Of a stretch of DNA of 64,000 nucleotides, positions 57,480 through 64,000 are shown piece by piece. How positions within the stretch are numbered: position 1 is the stretch's first letter; the number at the start of each line of letters is the position of its first letter. The stretch is from Archangium sp. (GTDB lineage Bacteria > Myxococcota > Myxococcia > Myxococcales > Myxococcaceae), in the NCBI GenBank assembly GCA_022843845.1, contig JALHMW010000016.1:1-64000 (forward strand), read 5' to 3'. The notes beneath the pieces were generated by a model. It saw only the letters and a program-made list of their open reading frames with translations, searched no databases and was not told where the DNA came from. Position numbers and translations under genes: made by a program.

Positions 57480-57715
57480 GGCGTTTTTCCCTTTTTCGGT
57501 TTCGGGCCCGAGCATTCCTGCTGGCACCGTGCCTCGAGGCCTTTGACCACCACGGCACAGCTGGACAGGGCCGCTGGTTTGTTCGCCGCGTTCTGCCGGC
57601 ACTGCTTCTCGAACGCCGCTTGCACTGACTGGCACCGGCGGGTGCACTCAGGCCCCCTGTCGCCGTTCGCCAGCGTCGCGAACATCAATGCACCGGCGAT
57701 CACCAGACGAGTCAT
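57476..57715 (-). CDS. Small secreted Cys-rich protein in the Tad-like operon
   Basis: 79 residues from the ATG at 57715 with an AGAGAGGACAG ribosome site. Signal peptide MTRLVIAGALMFATLANG. The mature part has six Cys in two spaced pairs and singles (CTRRCQS, QCRQNA, SSCAVVV, ARCQQEC), a Cys-x3-Cys helical-hairpin-like pattern, and a Lys-rich tail (PKPKKGKTP). ATGA overlaps on both sides tie it to the pilin gene and the preceding membrane protein. No family recognised. Confidence 0.65.
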   Translation of the reverse strand: MTRLVIAGALMFATLANGDRGPECTRRCQSVQAAFEKQCRQNAANKPAALSSCAVVVKGLEARCQQECSGPKPKKGKTP

Positions 57716-58596
57716 AGGTCTGTCCTCTCTTGTTCGAGATTGTACATGAGCTTGACCTCGCCGGCCCCCTCGCGAAACGAGGCCGAGACAGACTGCGAGC
57801 GCCCCGCCTTTCGGCCAATGAAGGACCGACTGGTCTCTGATGACATGAGGTCTTCCACGGCCCAACCGTCCTTGCGCATCAACGTCACGATCTCCTCGAC
57901 GGTGCCGCTCAGTTCGCCACGCCTCGCGGTGGTGACGATGCTCCGCGTCTTGCCTTCCATCGCCATCTGCACGACCTGAGGCGTCCGCGCATCGGCGGGG
58001 AGCGCGAGCCCTGGTGGAAGACTCCGTTGCCCATCGAGCAGACGCTGTGGCCTCGAGGCTGAGAGGAGAACGATCGTCTCGGTCGAGGTGGGCGTGTTCT
58101 TGATCACAGACACCATGTGAACGATGCCCTCTGCCAGCCCACCATCATCGGCGCTCTCTTCCTCGAGCCAGGCGACGTACCCCATGTCACGACCGAACAT
58201 GTGGCTGACGATGGGAATGCCAGCATCGAGGTACGCGTGCTCGTAGTGCAACAGGATCTGGTCGGGTTGATCGGTGGTGGCGAACCACGAGGCCATCAAT
58301 GGCATTCCCATGACCTGCCCGACATCGGACAACCTCCGGGGCTGAGCGCGCGGGTACGGAGGAATGCCGCGCAAAGACTGAGGGTGGGCTGCCATCGGGT
58401 CGACGCCGTTGCGCGGCGTGCCGCTCATCGGCTCCCCCAACGGAATCAGCCTCTCAGCTCTCGAGTCTGCTTCCACGAACATGGCTTCCGTCACATCGTC
58501 GCCGGTTGGCCCACTTCCAAGCACGGCCCCCACACCAACGCCCGCCACCGCAGCGACCAGAAGAAGGCCCCCGATGCTGAAGGACCGCTTGGTCAC
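57712..58596 (-). CDS. Membrane-anchored protein of unknown function in the Tad-like operon
   Basis: 294 residues from the GTG at 58596, whose GTGA overlaps the stop of the upstream TadE-like gene. One N-terminal membrane helix (FSIGGLLLVAAVAGVGVGAV). The periplasmic domain contains GMPLMASWFATTDQPDQILL, YEHAYLDAGIPIVSHMFG and VEEIVTLMRKDGWAVEDLMS. The recurring strand-helix-strand pattern suggests two similar small alpha/beta subdomains. The stop overlaps the Cys-rich gene. Function unknown; the coupling suggests a structural part of the pilus or adhesion machine. Confidence 0.6.
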   Translation of the reverse strand: MTKRSFSIGGLLLVAAVAGVGVGAVLGSGPTGDDVTEAMFVEADSRAERLIPLGEPMSGTPRNGVDPMAAHPQSLRGIPPYPRAQPRRLSDVGQVMGMPLMASWFATTDQPDQILLHYEHAYLDAGIPIVSHMFGRDMGYVAWLEEESADDGGLAEGIVHMVSVIKNTPTSTETIVLLSASRPQRLLDGQRSLPPGLALPADARTPQVVQMAMEGKTRSIVTTARRGELSGTVEEIVTLMRKDGWAVEDLMSSETSRSFIGRKAGRSQSVSASFREGAGEVKLMYNLEQERTDL

Positions 58597-59702
58597 GGAG
58601 CGAGTCCGAAATAACCATTCTGGCGAGAGCCCTCGGTCGCACGGATTCTGGAGTCTCCCCACTGGGCGGCCCAGTGCTGCCCAAACTGCTGCTGCGCGCT
58701 GTTCGGCTCGAAGGCTGCTGCTGCCGTCGTCAGGTTGTCGCCCGAGCCGTCCTGCATCGAGTTGCCCTGGAGTAGGTCCTCTCGCTGAATGGCCGTGTTC
58801 CAGGCCTCGGCCTTCTGAAGCGCTCCACTCGCAGTACCGTAGGCCGCTCTGATGCGAGCGTAGAGGGGGTTCCGAAGGTTCGGGCCAGACACCATGTTCG
58901 GGTTGATGCGTCCGATGGGGTCCTCACCGCCCGAGAGCCCCAGCGCCCAGGGGTCGACCAACATCGAGTGGTCCGTCCAGGCGAGGCGCCAGTAGTTCGA
59001 ACCCGCCGACGAATCTCCATGCTCCTTTGCCTTGCTCCGCTCCCCGTGGGCGTCGTCCTGAGCCTTCGCCTGCCCGTTACCGACAGCCCAGCGAGAAGCC
59101 ATCTTCGTCTTTCGGGTCGAGCTCTGACCGAGAGCGTCAGTCCCACCTTGCGCGCCGTCAGCGTTGACGCCGAAGCCTTTCCCTTTGCGGAACGTCGTCA
59201 GGAACTGGTTCGGCAGATAGTAGTTCATGATGCCCAGGCGGCCGCGGCAGTTGACGACGCCCCCCTGACCAAACGCTGCCACGGCCCTCGTTCCAGCACC
59301 GCTCGGCTGCAACTGCTCGTTGACGGTGCACCGAACCTGCCCGCCGTAGCCATTCGGGTCGGTGCCGATCCAGCACTCATGGGCCGTCATGGCTTTGTGA
59401 TGCCTGGAGCCACTCTCGTCACAGTCCCACGGCTGTGAGTACGAGTCATACGCTGCCGAGTGATCGCAATACGTCAGTCGCGTGAACGAACCGACCCCAT
59501 GGGGGCTGATCTGACTGCCATAGTCGAGCACGGTGAAATCCCATGAGGCTTGAACGGCAGCCTCCTGGCCGTTCAACTTCATGATCAACATGTCTTGTAG
59601 AAAGATCATGTACATGATGAGCGGAACGAGAAAAATCATCGAGACCGCGAGTTCGACCGAGGCGGCACCGCGTCGATGTTGGCTCTGGCGCTTCATGTTC
59701 AC
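58593..59702 (-). CDS. TadE-like pseudopilin with large C-terminal domain
   Basis: 369 residues. The N-terminus (HRRGAASVELAVSMIFLVPL) has the TadE prepilin-type site: basic residues, Gly, then a hydrophobic helix with Glu in SVEL. The rest (about 60-369) is a polar, Gly/Asn-rich domain with paired Cys (YCDHSAAY, WDCDESG, HECWIG, VRCTVNE, VNCRG) not seen in standard ~200-residue TadE proteins. Coupled by ATGA to the TadG-like gene upstream and GTGA to the gene downstream. Probably a minor pilin displayed outside the cytoplasm. Confidence 0.7.
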   Translation of the reverse strand: MNMKRQSQHRRGAASVELAVSMIFLVPLIMYMIFLQDMLIMKLNGQEAAVQASWDFTVLDYGSQISPHGVGSFTRLTYCDHSAAYDSYSQPWDCDESGSRHHKAMTAHECWIGTDPNGYGGQVRCTVNEQLQPSGAGTRAVAAFGQGGVVNCRGRLGIMNYYLPNQFLTTFRKGKGFGVNADGAQGGTDALGQSSTRKTKMASRWAVGNGQAKAQDDAHGERSKAKEHGDSSAGSNYWRLAWTDHSMLVDPWALGLSGGEDPIGRINPNMVSGPNLRNPLYARIRAAYGTASGALQKAEAWNTAIQREDLLQGNSMQDGSGDNLTTAAAAFEPNSAQQQFGQHWAAQWGDSRIRATEGSRQNGYFGLAP

Positions 59703-61267
59703 CTCACTCCTTCGACTGGGCCCGCGACGTAGGCGTTGGGGTCACCGGCAATGCTCAGCACCTCGCGCAGCTCGTCACGCTTGAACGGGTGCAGCTTGGC
59801 TCGCCAGAAGGGGTCGAAACCGTTCGGAGGCAACGTCCAGTCGGCGCCGAGTTGGTGGAAGTAGGCCTTGGCTTTGCCGACGGCCACACCGGTGTTCGCG
59901 GGCACGAGGGTGATCTTCCGCTGCTCTTGTCCGATGCGAATGTTGATGGTGCCGCTGCCATTCTTTGCCACCTCGAAGGCCCCCCTTCCGCCGTTCTGGA
60001 GCAGACGCAGGTCTTGAGTGACTGCCCCGTAGGCGTTGGGCTGCCCCCAGTCGTTGCGCTCTGAAGGGTTCGTGTGCGCGTTGAAGCTGATGAACGTGGC
60101 TTCATTCGGAATCTGGGCGATCGTCTTGAACTCGGGGTGGTTGTCTCCAACGGCCCCCCTGTGTTCTCCGCCACTCTGGGACGAAAAGACGCTCGAACCG
60201 AGCAGCCACACGCCGACACCGTGTCGCCAGCGGACGAGGGTACCGCCAGCTCCAGTTGCAGAACCCACGTTCTCCGCCGTCTGGTCGTTCGCGGAGTCCT
60301 TGTTGTAGGTGCTGTCACCGACACGAGAGACGAATGCGCCAGTGGGCGCATACGTTGCGGTGTACGATCCCTCGTTCCCCTGAATTTCCATCATCTTGTC
60401 TGGGCTGGAGATGATGAACGGTGCGCCTTTGGCGAACGGTCTCCCTCCCAGCATTCCCCCGAAACCACCGGCCGTGTTGAATAGACCACGCGCTGCGTTC
60501 GCGGTTTCCTGCATCTGCTTCGATCGCTCGCTTGGAGGATGCCTCGCACGCGCAAAGACGAGGGGCTCCGACCCACTGCAGGCTCCGATGTCGGCAGGAC
60601 CATCGAGGGTGCACAAGAAGTTGTTCACGTTCGTCGCGTGAAGGCCGGCGTACTGCGCCTGAGGAGCGGTCTTTCTGAGCATATCGGTCAAGATCGAGCC
60701 ATTGTTGATCTGTGCCTGCACCTGACCCACGAAGTCCTTCTCCTGGTCGTAGAGTGACTTCTTGGCGTCGTAGAGTGCCCTCACCGCGTTGTTGAAATCC
60801 TGCTCCTTCGCGGAGAGCTTTCCTTCGTACTCATCTTTGGCACTTTTGTATTTGAAGGAGATGACCCCGGCCTCAATCGCGTCCGTGCAGTGAACGACGC
60901 AAGGGCCTGTGATGCAGCACTGCGCTGCCTCCATCAATGCGACTTCGCCGAACGCGATGAACCCGCCCTGGAGCATGTCGACCTCGTGCGAGGCGACTGT
61001 GTTCCAGGCGTGAAGCGACATCTGCGCGACCGTGAGGGCGGCAATGGTGCGGTTGATGACTGCATTCACATTCATCGCTCGCGCCTGCAGCACTGCCACG
61101 CTGTAGGCCTGAGCATCAGCTGCCTGCTGAATTCGAATGCGCTCATGGGCGGTGTGCGCGACGTTGAAGCCGATGAGCATCATGAGCGCGAGCATCAACA
61201 TCGTGACGACGGACAGCACCATCGTCTGGCCACGGGGTCGCGCAGAGAGAGGCATGGTCGTGTTCAT
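59699..61267 (-). CDS. TadG-like protein
   Basis: 522 residues from the ATG at 61267 (MNTTMPLSARPRGQTMVLSV). The N-terminal helix RGQTMVLSVVTMLMLALMML, followed by NVAHTAHERIRIQQAADAQA, matches the TadG-like (putative Flp pilus-assembly) N-domain, which ends in the QxAADAA pattern. A long coiled region (EYEGKLSAKEQDFNNAVRAL) and a Gly/Asn-rich C-terminal domain follow. No von Willebrand A MIDAS is seen, unlike some TadG. Likely anchored in the inner membrane and spanning the periplasm. It begins 14 bases after the TadE gene. Confidence 0.72.
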   Translation of the reverse strand: MNTTMPLSARPRGQTMVLSVVTMLMLALMMLIGFNVAHTAHERIRIQQAADAQAYSVAVLQARAMNVNAVINRTIAALTVAQMSLHAWNTVASHEVDMLQGGFIAFGEVALMEAAQCCITGPCVVHCTDAIEAGVISFKYKSAKDEYEGKLSAKEQDFNNAVRALYDAKKSLYDQEKDFVGQVQAQINNGSILTDMLRKTAPQAQYAGLHATNVNNFLCTLDGPADIGACSGSEPLVFARARHPPSERSKQMQETANAARGLFNTAGGFGGMLGGRPFAKGAPFIISSPDKMMEIQGNEGSYTATYAPTGAFVSRVGDSTYNKDSANDQTAENVGSATGAGGTLVRWRHGVGVWLLGSSVFSSQSGGEHRGAVGDNHPEFKTIAQIPNEATFISFNAHTNPSERNDWGQPNAYGAVTQDLRLLQNGGRGAFEVAKNGSGTINIRIGQEQRKITLVPANTGVAVGKAKAYFHQLGADWTLPPNGFDPFWRAKLHPFKRDELREVLSIAGDPNAYVAGPVEGVR

Positions 61268-61281
61268 GGGTTGGCTCCGCG

Positions 61282-62151
61282 CTACTGGGTTGCCCAGGGA
61301 ATCCTGCACTGGGAATCGTTCTTACCTGTGTTGGTACCGGTCCCGCCGCCATTGGGGAGTGCTGCATGCGCTCTCCCGCTGAAGTTCGACTGCATGCGCA
61401 TCGCATAGCTGGAGCGGATCGGCATGAGGTACTTCTTCGAATCCGCGAGGCTCATCAGCCGGTTCTTCAGGGTCTTGGCTTCGGGGTTGTTCGGGTCTTT
61501 CTTCCACCCCAACCAGCGTTGCTTCTTGGGTGAGCCCGTCTCCTCACCGACCGCGAGGCGCCAGACCATCCAGTTCGCGAAGGGAATGTACATTCTGTAG
61601 AACACGGTGACCTGGATCTGGAGCTTGCTCGAGTTGAACCCCTGCCAACTCAGGTTTGGCGAGGTACCCACGCCAGGAGGAGGCGGCGGAGGCGTCCCAG
61701 GAGGGGGAGGGTCGTTCGGATCGGGAGGTTCAGGGACTGCTCCAGGCCCCTGACCCATCGCCTGCCGCGCATCATCGAAGTCCGCGTTCTGTGCGATTCG
61801 ACCGCGCTTGGGGTTACAGACGATGACCTCGACGAACGGGATCCCGCCGCCCTGCTGGTTGCCGTTCATGCTGTTCCACGCGTTGTCGTATGCCGCAGTG
61901 CTGTCGGTCCTGTAGGGAGCACCCGCGGTGCTGTCGCGCCCAACCACGGGGAGCAGCACCGCAAGGGCCGCATCCTCCATGACCTTGACCTCGCCGCGGT
62001 TCACCGAGCCCGCGCGGACAGCCTTGTAAGACGCGTACTTCGACATCACGCGCGCGTGGTGCATGAGGCCGAGCTGAAGCAGCCCGAGGATCAGGAACAC
62101 GAAGACCGGCATGACGATAGCGGTCTCGACGACGACCTGGCCCCGTCGCAT
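61282..62151 (-). CDS. TadE-family pseudopilin
   Basis: 289 residues from the ATG at 62151 (MRRGQVVVETAIVMPVFVFL), a typical TadE start with prepilin-type site and Glu in VVVE; an in-frame ATG at 62229 would add 26 residues. The TadE domain continues with LGLMHHARVMSKYASYKAVR. A Pro-rich linker (about 155-175, DPNDPPPPGTPPPPPPG) separates it from a C-terminal domain with an amphipathic segment (YIPFANWMVWRLAVGEE). First gene of the pilin operon. The 160 bases upstream to the FHA gene (same strand) hold no recognised promoter. Confidence 0.8.
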   Translation of the reverse strand: MRRGQVVVETAIVMPVFVFLILGLLQLGLMHHARVMSKYASYKAVRAGSVNRGEVKVMEDAALAVLLPVVGRDSTAGAPYRTDSTAAYDNAWNSMNGNQQGGGIPFVEVIVCNPKRGRIAQNADFDDARQAMGQGPGAVPEPPDPNDPPPPGTPPPPPPGVGTSPNLSWQGFNSSKLQIQVTVFYRMYIPFANWMVWRLAVGEETGSPKKQRWLGWKKDPNNPEAKTLKNRLMSLADSKKYLMPIRSSYAMRMQSNFSGRAHAALPNGGGTGTNTGKNDSQCRIPWATQ

Positions 62152-62310
62152 GCGGTGATTCCCGCCCCAACTGGAGGCAGTGGCGAGCGGTGGGGCCACC
62201 TGACCGATGAGACCGGTGCGAGGATTCATGAGGACATCATCGGAGCCAGCAGCCCCCCCCGCCATCCGTCAGGTGGACGCAAAATCACCAAAGAGTGTCG
62301 AGGGGTTACG

Positions 62311-64000
62311 CTACTCGGTCGGGGGTGCGCCTGCGGCTTCGAAGTCGTCGAAGCCGTCCATGGTGCGCAGCAGCGAGCGTGAGAAGCCGAAGCAGGGGTG
62401 TTCACGTGTCGGGAAATGCTCGGGGATGTTCTCGAGCACCTGTCGGCCTTCGGCGAACGCATCGGGGCGGGTGTTCACGATCGACTTGAACTTCACGATC
62501 ATCGCGTTGCACTTGCGATCGAGCTCGGGCCGAATCTCTTTCATGCGCGTGCGCGACAAGGTGATGAGCTCGGGCGGAGCGTCGGGCGTCGCCTCGAGCA
62601 ACAGCCACGCCTCGCGGTAGGTCTTCCACGCGCGGAACAGGTTGGGGGCGCCGACCTCGCGCAGCTCCCAGTCCTTGCTGGCTTTGTCGATCTCGGTCTG
62701 GGCGCGACGACGTGCCTCGTCAGCCGACATCTCGGGCACAGGAATGATCTCGACCCAGAGGTTCCAGATCTTCCACTCGTCGCTGCCCGGAGGGTTCCTG
62801 ACGTTGTCGAAGACGATGAGGTTCTCGTCGCGGGGCTTGAGGGTCGCGGCCGGCAGCACCATCTCGACCTCGCGCGACTCCACGTCGATGTTGTCTGGAG
62901 GCACCACGCCGAGGTCCTGCCCATTGAGGTTGATCGTCACCTCGTCGGCCGAGATGTTGGCCGCCTGGTAGTGGAGCACGCCGACGATGCGGACCGGAGA
63001 CATCGCCGCGAAGGTGAACGCCTTCTGATCCGACGTGGTGTACGTGACGTCGCCCACGCCGAAGCTGTCTTCGATGAGGGCGCCGTCGGCCGGGAAGCTC
63101 CTGGGCTCGGGTCGAGTCACCCGCTGTCGCGGCCACGCCACGTAGCCCGCGAGGCCGACGGTGCCGACGAGCAACAGGGTGCCGAAGATGGCGAGCAACG
63201 CGCGCGCGCCCTTCGGGAGATCCTGCCAGAGCAGCTGAACGCGGCCACCTGCCGATTGGTTGAGCTGGCGACGCATGCGCGCGCGCTCGGCGGCGGTGAG
63301 CTCGATGGCGTCTTCGTCGACCTCCTCCTTCGGTGCGATGGCGCGGGCGCGCGAGGGTCGCTCGATCGCTGCCGCGCCTCGTGACGGGCGGTCGGTGCCG
63401 TTGCCTCTCGGCGGCCGCTGCGCTGCGCCCCTCGAGGCCCGCTGCTCGAGCGCCTTCGGCTTGGGAACGTTGACGAACATCGTCGAGTTCACCGACTCGC
63501 CCTGGAGGCCCTCGTCGGCGTCGTCTCCTGTCGAATCGGGTTCGTCGTCGGTCTCACCCGTGGAGTCAGGAACGTCATCGGCCACGGGCTCGTCGTCATC
63601 GGCGTTCGTCGAGTCGGGCGTCGCGGCTGCTTTTCTCGGGGGCGCGACGGGGGTTGCGCGTTTCGGGAGCCGGGTCGCGTTGGGGTCGTCGCTCTCGGCC
63701 GCGCCCTCGTCCATCGTCGACGAGGCCGCCGGCACCATCGTCTGATCGAGGTTCAGCTCGAAGCGGAAGACCGTGTCTCCGATGATGATCGAGTCGCCGT
63801 TCTTCAGCTCCTTTGCCTGCTTCACGGCTGCGTTGTTCAGCTTGGTACCGTTGGCGCTGCCGAGATCTTCGACGAAGTAGCGGCCGTCCTGCTCGAACAC
63901 GCGGGCGTGGCTGCGCGAGGCCGCCTGGTCTCTGACCACGACGTCGTTGTCGGCGGTGCGACCCAGACGAGCTTCATCCGCGAACGAGTACTCCTCGCCC
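62311..64000 (-). CDS. Transmembrane FHA-domain protein (5' end outside window)
   Basis: The frame is open at the right edge, and the visible 562 residues start within an FHA domain: ARLGRTADNDVVVRDQAASR, then SHARVF and GSANGTKLN. A disordered acidic stretch follows with DDPNATRLPKRATP and several DSTGxTDDEP repeats, then one membrane helix (ALLAIFGTLLLVGTVGLAGY) and a C-terminal domain of strands and helices (DEVTINLNGQDLGVVPPDN, RAWKTYREAWLLLEATPD). The order FHA, acidic linker, helix and C-terminal domain repeats that of the protein at 6695-9034, and both contain an NATR/NATV motif. It precedes the Tad-like operon by 160 bases on the same strand, so regulation of that machine by Ser/Thr phosphorylation is possible. 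Confidence 0.75.
   Translation of the reverse strand, partial: GEEYSFADEARLGRTADNDVVVRDQAASRSHARVFEQDGRYFVEDLGSANGTKLNNAAVKQAKELKNGDSIIIGDTVFRFELNLDQTMVPAASSTMDEGAAESDDPNATRLPKRATPVAPPRKAAATPDSTNADDDEPVADDVPDSTGETDDEPDSTGDDADEGLQGESVNSTMFVNVPKPKALEQRASRGAAQRPPRGNGTDRPSRGAAAIERPSRARAIAPKEEVDEDAIELTAAERARMRRQLNQSAGGRVQLLWQDLPKGARALLAIFGTLLLVGTVGLAGYVAWPRQRVTRPEPRSFPADGALIEDSFGVGDVTYTTSDQKAFTFAAMSPVRIVGVLHYQAANISADEVTINLNGQDLGVVPPDNIDVESREVEMVLPAATLKPRDENLIVFDNVRNPPGSDEWKIWNLWVEIIPVPEMSADEARRRAQTEIDKASKDWELREVGAPNLFRAWKTYREAWLLLEATPDAPPELITLSRTRMKEIRPELDRKCNAMIVKFKSIVNTRPDAFAEGRQVLENIPEHFPTREHPCFGFSRSLLRTMDGFDDFEAAGAPPTE

Overview
This 64 kb window comes from a high-GC Gram-negative bacterium, most probably a member of the Myxococcota. 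Several features point there: long lipoproteins and secreted proteins with Ala/Gly, Asn-Ser-Gly or Asp-Ala-Gly linkers, a MYXO-CTERM-like tail, several FHA-domain proteins, two sigma-54 enhancer-binding proteins, a GspN-containing type II secretion operon and a mitochondrial-like (spdEFG1-type) elongation factor G. No tRNA, rRNA, CRISPR array, IS element or prophage was recognised. Coding density is very high, many genes overlap by ATGA or GTGA, and no gene-free stretch exceeds 300 bases.

Layout. 1-5.3 kb: end of a beta-propeller/di-haem cytochrome lipoprotein, a small NTF2-like lipoprotein and a TPR membrane protein. 4.8-9.0 kb, minus: an operon of a transmembrane FHA/TPR protein, a tandem cyclic-nucleotide-binding protein and an NTF2-like membrane protein. 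9.1-12.9 kb: tldD-tldE and a chromosome-borne ParB-like protein. 13-16 kb: a repeat-rich Cys-rich lipoprotein and an NtrC-type regulator. 16.2-18.7 kb, minus: a tandem pair of ~297-residue paralogues of unknown function and a crotonase. 18.9-21.5 kb: a three-gene kinase / DUF6285 / acyl-CoA dehydrogenase cluster resembling lvaABC of hydroxyacid catabolism.

23.0-38.1 kb is a complete type II secretion operon except for the prepilin peptidase: two tandem gspC paralogues, then gspDEFGHIJKLMN. Two tiny membrane-protein genes (43 and 41 codons) are tucked on each side of gspG. Each gspC paralogue is immediately preceded by a nearly identical sigma-54-like box. A secreted hydrolase is divergent from the operon. 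A double-FHA sigma-54 activator and a probable HTH/nucleotidyltransferase toxin-antitoxin pair follow it.

41.9-50.2 kb holds an ECF sigma factor, a Cys-cluster protein, EF-G, an acyl-CoA synthetase, a lipoprotein, a TauE/SafE permease and a phosphoesterase. 50.2-53.3 kb, minus, is a YcaO-TfuA operon with an exonuclease/phosphatase-family gene. A 37-codon ORF, produced by a ~110 bp duplication of the ycaO/tfuA junction, lies between ycaO and tfuA with ATGA overlaps on both sides. 53.4-57.2 kb: a lipoprotein, an EamA transporter, an outer-membrane barrel candidate and a membrane-anchored protein. 57.3-62.2 kb, minus, is a tightly coupled Tad-like pilin operon (TadE, TadG, TadE-like, two unknowns, Flp-like pilin) without the motor or secretin genes. 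The window ends inside another transmembrane FHA protein.

The most interesting regions are the YcaO-TfuA locus with its junction minigene, the duplicated gspC/sigma-54 module and microproteins of the secretion operon, and the lvaABC-like cluster. All functional calls rest on motif recognition by eye; no database search was run.
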